A program made the position numbers and the translations under genes. A DNA stretch of 32,361 bases from positions 1 to 32,361 of the forward strand of contig JAKSCO010000084.1 in assembly GCA_022360575.1 (NCBI GenBank). The letters are read 5' to 3'. The stretch is from Bacteroidales bacterium. Lineage in GTDB: Bacteria > Bacteroidota > Bacteroidia > Bacteroidales > UBA12077. Below, piece by piece: positions 18,701 to 25,315 of this stretch (positions are counted from its first letter, which is position 1; every line of letters starts with the position of its first letter). The notes under the pieces are model-generated. The model made no database searches, was not told the origin of the DNA, and saw only the letters and a program-made list of their open reading frames with translations.

Positions 18701-20498
18701 AATAACAACTATTATAGCTTTAATTCCTTTAGCTCTGGGTAAAGCCGAGTATGTTGCTCTTATTGGGGTTCCGTTTGCATTAACTATTATTGGAGGATTA
18801 ACTGTTAGTACTTTATTAACTTTGGTGCTTATTCCTACTTTTAATTCGGGTTTACAAGCTTCTTTGCTTTGGATGCAAAAACAAAAAACATACATTAAAG
18901 TAATACAGATAAGTATATGGATATTGGGAACTTACTTTATTTATGCCGAAGTAGATAGTAGAATATGGCAGGTTATTAATTTTATTGTATTAATAACCTC
19001 AGTTCCTGTTATAATATATTTTATCCAGAATAGTTTGCGCAAAGCCAACGAAAAACTAATTGATGAAAATGAAGCTTTACATATTAAAATTCGGAATTTA
19101 GTTAAAATATACGATTGGGATAGCCGATTTATGCGCGAGTGGAAATCGGGCATAAATATTCGTCGTAGATTAGGAATTCAACACGAGTACGAATCGATAA
19201 AAGATTTTGGTCAATTCATTTGGCAACTCCCTCTTGTTGGTTTTTCTATTTATTTTATCTATTTCCATCTCGAAAAAAGTTTTTGGTATTTTATTTTACC
19301 TATATTCCTTTACATCTTAATGGTATATGTATTATATCCAGTAAAGAAATATGCTCTTAACTTAAGGCAGCAAAATAAAAAACGATTTATCCGATTTAGC
19401 TTGTTGTTTGTATTTAAAACTGTTTTTTGGTTTTTCCCTATTGCAGCAATTTATTTATTTAATAAAAAATATGATGCAGTAGGATTCTCTATATTTACTC
19501 TAGTTGTTTGGTATTTATTTATCTTAATAAAAGTAACATCCGATATTCTATATCGAAAAAATGTTAATGTAAGCAGAATAAAAGGACGTTTTAAAGGTAT
19601 CCGAAAAGCATTTTATCGTTTTGTTTTAGCGATTCCTGTTATAGGAAAAAAGAAAACCTCTTTTAAAGCCTTAAAAGGAGTGTCAATGGATATTGAAAAT
19701 GGTATGTTCGGTTTATTGGGTCCTAATGGAGCCGGAAAATCTACTTTAATGAAAATTATATGTGGTATTTTAGAACAAAGTTACGGGCAAATTACAATTA
19801 ATGGTATTGATGTACACGAAAAACGAGAAGAACTGCAAGGCTTAATAGGTTATTTACCTCAAGAGTTTGGAATGTACGAAAATATGACTGCCTGGGATTT
19901 TTTACACTATATGGCTATACTAAAAAAAGTATACAATAAAGCCGAACGCAATAAGCGAATAGAGTATGTGTTAAAATCGGTGCATATGTACGATAACAGA
20001 AACGAAAAAATAGGATCGTTTTCTGGAGGAATGAAACAACGTGTTGGGATTGCTCAGATACTATTAAACTTACCTCGTATTTTAGTTGTCGACGAGCCTA
20101 CTGCCGGACTAGATCCCCGCGAACGAATACGATTTAGAAATTTATTGGTTGAGTTAAGTAAAGAGCGAATCGTAATTTTCTCAACACATATTATCGAAGA
20201 TATTGCCAGCTCGTGTAATAAAGTAGCTGTAGTAAAAAAAGGTGAAATAAAATACATGGGAAAACCTATTGATATGGCTAAAATTGCCAAAGATAAAGTA
20301 TGGATGTTAAACATTCCGGCTAAAGAGTTTGAAACAGATAAAGACAATTATGTTATTATTCATCATATGAAAGAAGGTGATGATATTCGTTGTAGATGTT
20401 TGGCCGATAAGGCACCTTCAGGAAAGGCTAAACCTGCTAAAGCAAATCTCGAAGATGCTTATTTGTATTTGTTAACCAAACAAGAATCTGAATTATGA
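15789..20498 (+). CDS. RND efflux pump fused to an ABC ATPase domain
   Basis: One continuous frame of 1569 residues. Residues 1-1020 are a full RND pump: TM1 near 9-28, helices near 329-485 and 525-545, a second cluster at 861-1017, and TM4 'GMLLDNSIVVLENI' with Asp398-Asn399. Two further helices (about 1036-1053 and 1061-1080) lead to 'IKIRNLVKIY' (1099-1108), which looks like the first strand of an ABC ATPase. Four more predicted helices follow (1142-1161, 1165-1184, 1203-1224, 1231-1251). The ATPase core then resumes at 'FKALKGVSMDIENGMFGLLG': Walker A GPNGAGKST (1311-1319), Q-loop Gln1358, signature FSGGM (1411-1415), Walker B ILVVDE and switch His1467. The even helix counts keep every soluble ATPase piece in the cytoplasm. 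The downstream ABC-2 permease gene overlaps it by 4 nt (ATGA), pointing to translational coupling and a functional partnership. No frameshift or stop marks the junction. Confidence 0.93.
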   Translation: MNFIIKRKVLIAMLFTGLTMLGYISYKQLQVELYPNATLPMLFVQVGSGLDVSPKYMENQAIIPLEGEVGKLNGVEKIESIAGERSGMIKISYKKNIDLKIAYLKLVEKTNEAQKSIPAGFHVQALKFDTEQMFSSFMTIQVRGTGGIDRVRKITDREIIDRLKNIDGIAKANVFGGQGKSVEIILHQDICNSYGVTPADVRSTLSNNSKAKTFAGKVDQNSRLHFVNVISEFNDINDIRNLIVKKQGNIRLKDIAQIHYGVKKPTSYSRVNGKESITINLTKDSQANVIELSHAVANEIKKLNKKLAGKDIEMVVQENTAETMEKNIDSIIQLALVGGLLAIFILWIFLKNFRLVIAIALAIPISVYTAFNFFYAFDITINSLTLLGMALAIGMLLDNSIVVLENIYRLASKKIHPDKAVVQGTKEVWRSIFAATLTTIMVFLPFVFSSNFFIKLFGKHIGVSIISTLLVSLVVALLLIPMITHTFLKYRNKDKPILFEKISYHNRLVQIYMVFLKTCMRKPGKTLLGAIIVFFITLLISLGTSMISSKEAEVKDIILYATMPAGSTLDNTDALIRKAEKFLAELDEKKDIMSQVNEEDAVLRITLKDDYRKINNHSIPRIKKDIMNRIDDISTIKFSWEPPPSKSRFKEGNDDGGFGEMLGIGSKSESVVIKGLDFDKMLNQANEVKYYLQQLSSVKGVNIKVPKKRPELKLDFDKHLMALYDIPLNSVMNELNSFKSEFSSGVKFKDKTEEYDIQIKTVGHKEQKEKNASQLKTMLVRGNNNTQFQLQAISKFNFTEGLSRINRVNQEKQLEVVYTFIDEVQNEKDLLEAARVNIDELIQEMNLPSGIVMHIVHEKNDYSEFGFLFLIAFILIYMILASVFESFTTPFVMMFSIPLAAIGSLVLLILSGTSLLNMNVLTGLLILLGIVVNNGIILIDYSRVLRRRGYSESRALMMAGLARVRPILITAITTIIALIPLALGKAEYVALIGVPFALTIIGGLTVSTLLTLVLIPTFNSGLQASLLWMQKQKTYIKVIQISIWILGTYFIYAEVDSRIWQVINFIVLITSVPVIIYFIQNSLRKANEKLIDENEALHIKIRNLVKIYDWDSRFMREWKSGINIRRRLGIQHEYESIKDFGQFIWQLPLVGFSIYFIYFHLEKSFWYFILPIFLYILMVYVLYPVKKYALNLRQQNKKRFIRFSLLFVFKTVFWFFPIAAIYLFNKKYDAVGFSIFTLVVWYLFILIKVTSDILYRKNVNVSRIKGRFKGIRKAFYRFVLAIPVIGKKKTSFKALKGVSMDIENGMFGLLGPNGAGKSTLMKIICGILEQSYGQITINGIDVHEKREELQGLIGYLPQEFGMYENMTAWDFLHYMAILKKVYNKAERNKRIEYVLKSVHMYDNRNEKIGSFSGGMKQRVGIAQILLNLPRILVVDEPTAGLDPRERIRFRNLLVELSKERIVIFSTHIIEDIASSCNKVAVVKKGEIKYMGKPIDMAKIAKDKVWMLNIPAKEFETDKDNYVIIHHMKEGDDIRCRCLADKAPSGKAKPAKANLEDAYLYLLTKQESEL

Positions 20499-21199
20499 TA
20501 ATAAATAAAATACGACTAGGACTAGAAGTTATAAGGTATAATCTGAAAATAGTGTTTGCCAATAAGTTTATCTATTTTCTAATTGCGGCAATTGCATTCT
20601 TTTTGCTTATAACAGGAATATTTTTATTTAATAACGGAACGGTAATAGATGCTTATGTATACAATCTACTTATATTTCCCGGAATATTAATTATGTTTTA
20701 TCCTGTGATATTTAATATACAAAACGATAAAGATGCTCGTATGCTCGAAATTATTTTTGGAGTTCCGAATTATCGATATAAAGTATATTTGGTACGATTT
20801 ACAATAGCAATGTTGTTGTTATTTGTAATCCTTTATTTAATGGGATGGTTTGTTGTTTTTGCAATATTACGCATTGATGTATTACCCATGGTCGGGCAAT
20901 TAATGTTTCCTTTATTATTTTTAGCTAGTGTAGCATTCTTGTTTTCGACATTGTTGCGTAATGCAAATGGAGCAGCAGTTATAATGATTGTTATTGGATT
21001 GGTATTTTTTATACTAAACCAACCATTGCGGTATAGCAAATGGAACTTGTTTTTTAATCCGTTTGATGTGGCTAACGATATGAGTTATAGTATTTGGAGA
21101 TCGTTGTTGTATCAAAATCGATTAATGCTATCTGTAGCTTCGATAGTTGCTATACTGTGGGCTTTAATAAATCTGCAGCGACGCGAGAAATTTGTGTAA
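20495..21199 (+). CDS. ABC-2 type permease, partner of the RND-ABC fusion
   Basis: A 234-residue membrane protein with about six hydrophobic helices ('FIYFLIAAIAFFLLITGIFL', 'IFPGILIMFYPVIFNI', 'FTIAMLLLFVILYLMGWFVV', 'LMFPLLFLASVAFLFSTLL', 'AAVIMIVIGLVFFIL', 'MLSVASIVAILWALI'). The pattern and length fit an ABC-2 permease without extra domains, and the start of the first helix recalls the larger permease at 6498. Its ATG lies inside the end of the RND-ABC fusion gene, so it is the natural membrane partner of that ATPase domain. It ends the efflux cluster; no terminator is evident between it and the half repeat that follows. Confidence 0.88.
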   Translation: MIINKIRLGLEVIRYNLKIVFANKFIYFLIAAIAFFLLITGIFLFNNGTVIDAYVYNLLIFPGILIMFYPVIFNIQNDKDARMLEIIFGVPNYRYKVYLVRFTIAMLLLFVILYLMGWFVVFAILRIDVLPMVGQLMFPLLFLASVAFLFSTLLRNANGAAVIMIVIGLVFFILNQPLRYSKWNLFFNPFDVANDMSYSIWRSLLYQNRLMLSVASIVAILWALINLQRREKFV

Positions 21200-21218
21200 T
21201 AGGTTTAATTCAATTCAC

Positions 21219-21292
21219 TGCAAATTTTTGGCAATGGATAAGGTAAAAAGAAACATTTTTATAAATCGCTCATCTTGAAATCCATTGGGTAT
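21219..21292. repeat. Half copy of the MITE-like element
   Basis: The reverse complement begins ATACCCAATGGATTTCAAGA and matches the left arm at 2137 at 37 of the first 39 bases. It then continues into the inner right-half sequence of that element (compare 'TTGGCAATGGATAAGGTAAA' with 'TTGGCAAAGGATAAGGCAAA'). The second half is missing, so this is a truncated or single-arm copy. Confidence 0.65.
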
Positions 21293-21336
21293 AACAATTT
21301 TGTTTATACAGGTTTTTTTATTAAAAGATTACTGTA

Positions 21337-21367
21337 TTGTATTGAAAATAACGAAAAAATATATTTA
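21337..21367 (+). promoter_or_regulatory. Candidate promoter of the glycosyltransferase gene
   Basis: TTG at 21337-21339 and TATATTTA at 21360-21367 are separated by 20 nt. This resembles the Bacteroidota -33 TTG / -7 TAnnTTTG promoter with the last base altered. It lies 19 nt upstream of the start codon. Confidence 0.4.
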
Positions 21368-21386
21368 ACCTTTAATAATAAAACGT

Positions 21387-22679
21387 ATGAAATATGCTTT
21401 TTTGGCTAATGCATCAGTTGGACATACTAATTTTATGATTTCTCTTGCTCAAAAATTTATTGAGAAAGGAGAAAACGTGGTATTTTATTTACCAGGAGTT
21501 AAAAATAAATTAATCAGAAAATTACTTGATAGTCCTTCTTTATTTATTGACGAAAAACTTAATAAGTTAAAGATTCCTTGTAAGATATTAAAAGTATCAA
21601 TAAGTCAATTCTTATTAAGTTCTAAGATAAAGACAAAACGAGGATTAAAAGAAGTGATATTTGCACTTAAAGTTTTCGCTAAAGGAGGAAAACATTATAC
21701 AGCAGTTCTTGAAAAAGAATTTAATCAAAATATGCCTGATTGTATTATTTATGATTATACTTTTTTTTCTGCTATATCAATTTCCGAGAAATATAAGATT
21801 CCTCGAATTGCAGTATATCATAGTGGATTGCCTTTTGTAGAATATCCGATACCTCCTGTTGGGATAAAAGCTAAATATAATTCGCTTAGTTTAAACGAAT
21901 ATAATACCATTTATAAAGGTTTTAAGCAAATAGATGTTTCAATAAAAGCAGATTATCAAAAAATAGCAAATCAGAAAATAAATACAGATTTTCTTCTGTC
22001 TCCAAATTCGAATTTCTTAAATATTATTTCTACAATAAAAGAAGCAGAATATCCTAGGACGAAGCTTCCTGATAATGTTTTTTTTGTAGGTTCGGGGGTT
22101 TCAAAAAAGATTAAGGATAGAAGTAACTTTATTGAAAAAAAGGGTAAGAAGTTGATTTATATTTCATTTGGAACCGTGTTTAATAATCGTTCTGATTTAT
22201 TTATAAAGATTATTAAGTCAATTGAGATTACTGATGCAATAATTCTAGTGAGCGCAGGAGGTTCTTACAATAAATTAAGTAAATGTAGTTTTAATGATAA
22301 TGTTCATATTGAAAAGTTTGTACCTCAGCAAAAAGTTTTACAAAATACAGATTTATTTATTACACATGGAGGAAAGAATAGCATTAATGAAGCATTGAAT
22401 ATAGGAGTTCCGATGATTCTGTTCCCTTTCGGAGGAGAGCAAGAATATAATGCGAATCTAATAGAATATCTTGGTGTTGGGATACGTATTACTGAAAAAG
22501 AAATAAATAAGACAACAGACAGGTTAGGGTCATTAATAGAGCATATTCTTACGAATAACGATATACAATCTAAATCAAGATATTTATCTGAACTTCATGA
22601 AAATAAAGAAGGATCATTAACAGCTTATAAAATAATAAATGATAAACTTTCGAGAGAGCATGAAGCTTCTTTGATTTAG
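21387..22679 (+). CDS. GT1-family (UDP-glycosyltransferase-like) glycosyltransferase
   Basis: 430 residues with the two-domain GT-B layout. The N-terminal domain opens 'YAFLANASVGHTNFMISLAQ'; His13 sits where GT1 enzymes keep their catalytic base. The C-terminal donor-binding block is well preserved: 'FVPQQKVLQNTDLFITHGGK' (311-330), then 'NSINEALNIGVPMILFPFGG' and 'EQEYNA' (351-356). The closest general types are macrolide and zeaxanthin/sterol glycosyltransferases that move a sugar from a nucleotide donor to a small hydrophobic acceptor; the acceptor here cannot be told. It has its own candidate promoter, so it may not belong to the efflux operon. It appears to use fewer TCG/CGA codons than its neighbours, hinting at a different origin (by eye). 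Confidence 0.88.
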   Translation: MKYAFLANASVGHTNFMISLAQKFIEKGENVVFYLPGVKNKLIRKLLDSPSLFIDEKLNKLKIPCKILKVSISQFLLSSKIKTKRGLKEVIFALKVFAKGGKHYTAVLEKEFNQNMPDCIIYDYTFFSAISISEKYKIPRIAVYHSGLPFVEYPIPPVGIKAKYNSLSLNEYNTIYKGFKQIDVSIKADYQKIANQKINTDFLLSPNSNFLNIISTIKEAEYPRTKLPDNVFFVGSGVSKKIKDRSNFIEKKGKKLIYISFGTVFNNRSDLFIKIIKSIEITDAIILVSAGGSYNKLSKCSFNDNVHIEKFVPQQKVLQNTDLFITHGGKNSINEALNIGVPMILFPFGGEQEYNANLIEYLGVGIRITEKEINKTTDRLGSLIEHILTNNDIQSKSRYLSELHENKEGSLTAYKIINDKLSREHEASLI

Positions 22680-22699
22680 TTTCAAAATATTTTGCATCA

Positions 22700-22870
22700 T
22701 TTGGGCAGGTAAGCCCATACACCTTGCGCGGGTAAGCGCAAACATCTTGCGCGGGTAAGCGCAAACATCTTGCGCGGGTAAGCGCAAACACCTTGCGTGG
22801 GTAAGCGCAAACACCTTGCGTGGGTAAGCGCAAACACCTTGCGTGGGTAAGCGCAAGCATCTTGGGTGAA
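22700..22870 (+). repeat. Tandem array of 23-bp hairpin units
   Basis: Exact 23-bp periodicity with unit starts at 22700 (diverged), 22723, 22746, 22769, 22792, 22815 and 22838, plus a broken unit at 22861. The core unit contains TTGCGCGGGTAAGCGCAA, a 6-bp stem around a 6-nt loop. The last three full units have TTGCGT in the left arm, which still pairs as G-U in plus-strand RNA. The diverged first unit shows a compensating C-G to G-C change. There are no spacers, so it is not a CRISPR array. It begins 21 nt after the glycosyltransferase stop codon. Confidence 0.9.
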
Positions 22871-22904
22871 TAATAAAACAGCTCGTGAAATACACAAGCT
22901 GTTT
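22870..22904 (-). terminator. Terminator of the HU-like/DUF4469 gene
   Basis: A 12-bp stem (22876-22887 with 22893-22904, one wobble) closes a 5-nt loop. On the minus strand it is followed by TATTATTC. It lies 10 nt past the stop of the gene at 22914. Confidence 0.75.
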
Positions 22905-22913
22905 AAATTAAAC

Positions 22914-23615
22914 CTACGATGCTACAGTTATGTCATTGAGTAACTGTCCTTTTTTTAGTGTTTTGGAGTTATGAAAAGTTACACGCACTTCGATAGTCCA
23001 ACTACCAGCGGTTAAATTATCAGGAACAAAGAAAAGAAGTTCCGAAGGTTTATTTTTAGCAATGTTCGATACTCTAACTTCGGTTCCGTCGTCTTTAATA
23101 AAGAAAATACCTTGTCGGGTATCTTTTTCGTCGAATTTAAGCAACAAACCATGAATAGTAGCAATTTGCCCGGGAGTACACGACTCGTTAATAATATTTT
23201 TCTTTAAATCAATAAAGTTTTGTAGCACCGGCACAGGACTTGTTATATCGACCTTGCGCAATTCGATATCCGAAGTAGCTTCTTTTAATCTACTCCCTGG
23301 ATTTAAGTTCAACTTTAAACTATGACGCTTAGTGTCGAAAGCATCCGACTGATCGTTAAAAACTCCAGAAATACTTGGGTGTATTCTAAACAACGGAGTA
23401 ATAACATTTCGTCCGTTTTTAATAAAATCGACAATAGCATACTCGTATTCTTCGATAACCGCTAGTGCCTCCGATTTGGTTATACTCGATCCTTTGCCTA
23501 TCATTTTTTCAACTATTTTTTCGGAATCGACTGTCTCGGTTTGTGTAACTATTCCCATGTAATCATCCTTGTCGTCGGTTAAATGATTGGGAATTAGTCC
23601 AAATTTTATACTCAT
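22914..23615 (-). CDS. HU-like DNA-binding domain / DUF4469 protein
   Basis: 233 residues without a signal peptide. Residues of about 1-125 resemble the HU/IHF-like 'DNA-binding domain' of Bacteroidota proteins ('ITKSEALAVIEEYEYAIVDF', 'IKNGRNVITPLFRIHPSISG'). Residues of about 130-233 fit the Ig-fold DUF4469 ('PGQIATIHGLLLKFDEKDTR', 'QGIFFIKDDGTEVRVSNIAK', 'ELLFFVPDNLTAGSWTIEVR'). The two-domain layout is a known Bacteroidota architecture of unknown function, perhaps a nucleoid-associated or regulatory protein. It has its own terminator and a long upstream spacer. Confidence 0.85.
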   Translation of the reverse strand: MSIKFGLIPNHLTDDKDDYMGIVTQTETVDSEKIVEKMIGKGSSITKSEALAVIEEYEYAIVDFIKNGRNVITPLFRIHPSISGVFNDQSDAFDTKRHSLKLNLNPGSRLKEATSDIELRKVDITSPVPVLQNFIDLKKNIINESCTPGQIATIHGLLLKFDEKDTRQGIFFIKDDGTEVRVSNIAKNKPSELLFFVPDNLTAGSWTIEVRVTFHNSKTLKKGQLLNDITVAS

Positions 23616-23796
23616 AGTTAAGTATTTTTAATTAATAAATAGAAAGGCTCTTACCAACTCCGGTTTCGAAAGAAACTGACCACCGGTAAGTTTACCTCGA
23701 AATTATTAAGCCTGATTATGTGTATCGGAAAACTGCGCGAACTAAAATTACTAAAAACAATTAATGCTTTGCCTATTTAAAGCCTTGTTCGAAATA

Positions 23797-23826
23797 TTGC
23801 TATACGTTGCTATGCGTTGCTTTTTG
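23797..23826. repeat. Short 10-bp tandem repeat (three degenerate copies)
   Basis: TTGCTATACG, TTGCTATGCG and TTGCTTTTTG follow one another with exact 10-base spacing upstream of the DUF4469 gene. They could be accidental or a helically phased protein-binding site. Confidence 0.5.
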
Positions 23827-24020
23827 AAAGTTTTTGTTTTATTGTATTCTCAATTCTCATTATAATCGTCTAAAACATAGGTCGGGGTTAATAAATATTT
23901 TATAATGACACACAAAATACAAAAATAATTTTAGAATAAAACAACATAAGTACAAATAAATAAGAACCATACAACAAAAACTCGATATATTACATACACT
24001 CGGCTGCATTACACCAATCG

Positions 24021-24060
24021 CGAAAGCCCGGATTTACCGGGCTTTCGTACTTTATTTATT
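24021..24060 (+). terminator. Orphan terminator-like hairpin
   Basis: A perfect 11-bp GC-rich stem (CGAAAGCCCGG, 24021-24031, with 24037-24047) closes an ATTTA loop. On the plus strand it is followed by TACTTTATTTATT. No gene precedes it on that strand for about 1.3 kb. Alternatively it lies in the 5' leader of the minus-strand DUF4469 gene. Confidence 0.65.
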
Positions 24061-24216
24061 ATGAACTATTTCAAATACTATTGCTTCATTTATTTTTATC
24101 TTCGGATAAGATAGGACACCCAAATATGTACACTCTTAATCTCCTTTTTTAATAATACCCAAGCCTTTCTTTTCATCTTTTTAATCTCAATACTTGATAC
24201 TCATGTCTTGATACTA

Positions 24217-24255
24217 AAACAATGAAACCTGACTAAATGCCAGGTTTCGTTGTTT
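24217..24255 (-). terminator. Bidirectional terminator-like hairpin
   Basis: GAAACCTG (24224-24231) pairs with CAGGTTTC (24241-24248) around a 9-nt loop. The flanking AAAACAA/TTGTTTT extends the stem and provides U-rich tails in both directions. It most likely ends the minus-strand RHS locus, about 70 nt past the stop at 24318. A second, wobble-rich hairpin lies between them at 24270-24292. Confidence 0.65.
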
Positions 24256-24317
24256 TGAGTTATATAAGCCGACGCAGGGCTAACCTACGCCGAGCTTTTT
24301 ATATGTACTTTATAAGC

Positions 24318-24779
24318 TTATTGTTTTACTATTCGCCACTCCGATTTTTCGTTGCCAATAACAACGATCATTATATACGAACCTGCAGCCTGATTAGTAA
24401 TATCTATCTCCATACGCTCGCTTAAACTCGTATAATTTTTTATTAAACGACCACCCATATCGAATATTTGTAAACTACCCGATTCTGTTAAATCGTAGTT
24501 TATAATTTCGACAGCCAGCTTGCCTCGTGTAGGATTAGGATATATGCGCAGCTCTTTCTCGGCCAATGCATCGCTATACATTTCTTCGGTATTGCTGCTG
24601 CTCGATTTATCTCTCGAAATAGCTTCATCGTCTTCTTTTTTTACACTTTCGGCTCGTGCCGCTATTACATTACGTGCCGTACGATTACCCGCATCATCGT
24701 ATACATACTCTATCTGTTGGGCTAAGCTAACTAAGCTTATAATACCCAATACTATTGTTAATATTATTTTTTGTTTCAT
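24318..24779 (-). CDS. Small T9SS-sorted protein with one YD-like motif
   Basis: 153 residues. A signal peptide (1-20, ending 'VSLAQ') is followed by 'IEYVYDDAGNRTARNVI', a single copy of the YD motif that builds RHS proteins. A Ser/Asp/Glu-rich linker (about 40-75) comes next, then a type A T9SS C-terminal sorting domain (77-153: 'LRIYPNPTRGKLAVEI', 'LQIFDMGGRLIKNY', 'AAGSYIMIVV'). It should be exported by Sec and then carried across the outer membrane and anchored by the type IX system. It is the last gene of the RHS locus, 99 nt after the small exported protein. A role as surface receptor or partner for the RHS protein is speculative. Confidence 0.82.
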   Translation of the reverse strand: MKQKIILTIVLGIISLVSLAQQIEYVYDDAGNRTARNVIAARAESVKKEDDEAISRDKSSSSNTEEMYSDALAEKELRIYPNPTRGKLAVEIINYDLTESGSLQIFDMGGRLIKNYTSLSERMEIDITNQAAGSYIMIVVIGNEKSEWRIVKQ

Positions 24780-24878
24780 TTGTTTTGTTTATGTTTTGAT
24801 TTACTTACTAAATCTTACTGGATTTACCACAACAAACCCCAAAAATATGCCGGGCTTCTTAGTCTATCTAACTTATTG

Positions 24879-25304
24879 TTATTTCTTCAGCTTTTTAACC
24901 ACTTTATCAACTGGTAGTAAAAATTTACTCCAAGATACAATCGCAGCATCATAACCACCACTTTCTTTCTTTTGAGAAGCATCGAATACGTACAATATAC
25001 TGCTGATAGTTGTTGAGTTATCATAAAACCGCATTCTCTCTTCCTCAAAATATTCTTGCTTATTCCACTTACTACCAGCGGAAAGAAATCCAATTTTATT
25101 ATTTGTAAAATCAAACCCATCTAAATGGTCTTTGAAAATCACATTAAAGTAAGCACTTTCACAACTATCCAACAAAGGGGTATTATTAATGCCCATTTTG
25201 TCCAAATTCACTAATATATCTTCTGGAATCTCATTAAAATTACGTACCTGTCCAGATAAGGTCGTAAATGTAAGTGCCATAATTATTAATACTATATATT
25301 TCAT
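24879..25304 (-). CDS. Small exported protein, candidate immunity protein for the RHS effector
   Basis: 141 residues with a signal peptide (about 1-18, 'IVLIIMALTFTTLSGQ') and a soluble remainder of no recognised family. Asp/Glu and aromatic residues are frequent ('CESAYFNVIFKDHLDGFDF'). It starts 11 nt after the stop of the RHS gene on the same strand. That is exactly where polymorphic toxin loci carry the cognate immunity gene, and a periplasmic location would fit an effector that acts in the periplasm. This role is inferred from position only. It may instead be an unrelated lineage-specific protein. Confidence 0.7.
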   Translation of the reverse strand: MKYIVLIIMALTFTTLSGQVRNFNEIPEDILVNLDKMGINNTPLLDSCESAYFNVIFKDHLDGFDFTNNKIGFLSAGSKWNKQEYFEEERMRFYDNSTTISSILYVFDASQKKESGGYDAAIVSWSKFLLPVDKVVKKLKK

Positions 25305-25315
25305 ACTCTTATAAT

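Larger units (their letters stand above)
23616..24223. other. Long spacer with short repeats and no recognised gene
   Basis: About 600 bases lie between divergently placed features with no supported coding frame. Next to the DUF4469 start (23650-23700) are short GGTAA/TTACC and CCGG inverted motifs that could form a leader structure. A 10-bp motif TTGCTATACG is repeated three times in degenerate form (23797-23826). A strong terminator-like hairpin at 24021-24047 has no visible gene before it on the plus strand. Confidence 0.5.

Noticed and set aside
22700..22870. CRISPR array
   Set aside because: Units are directly adjacent at 23-bp spacing, with no unique spacers and no cas genes nearby.
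22570..22897. Three overlapping minus-strand open frames with Ala/Arg/Leu-rich repeats
   Set aside because: They exist only because the 23-bp unit has no stop in any minus-strand frame; they overlap the glycosyltransferase end and encode the same repeat in three phases.
24520..24954. Plus-strand 144-codon open frame
   Set aside because: It is antisense to the T9SS-sorted and small exported protein genes, which have clear signal peptides and domains.
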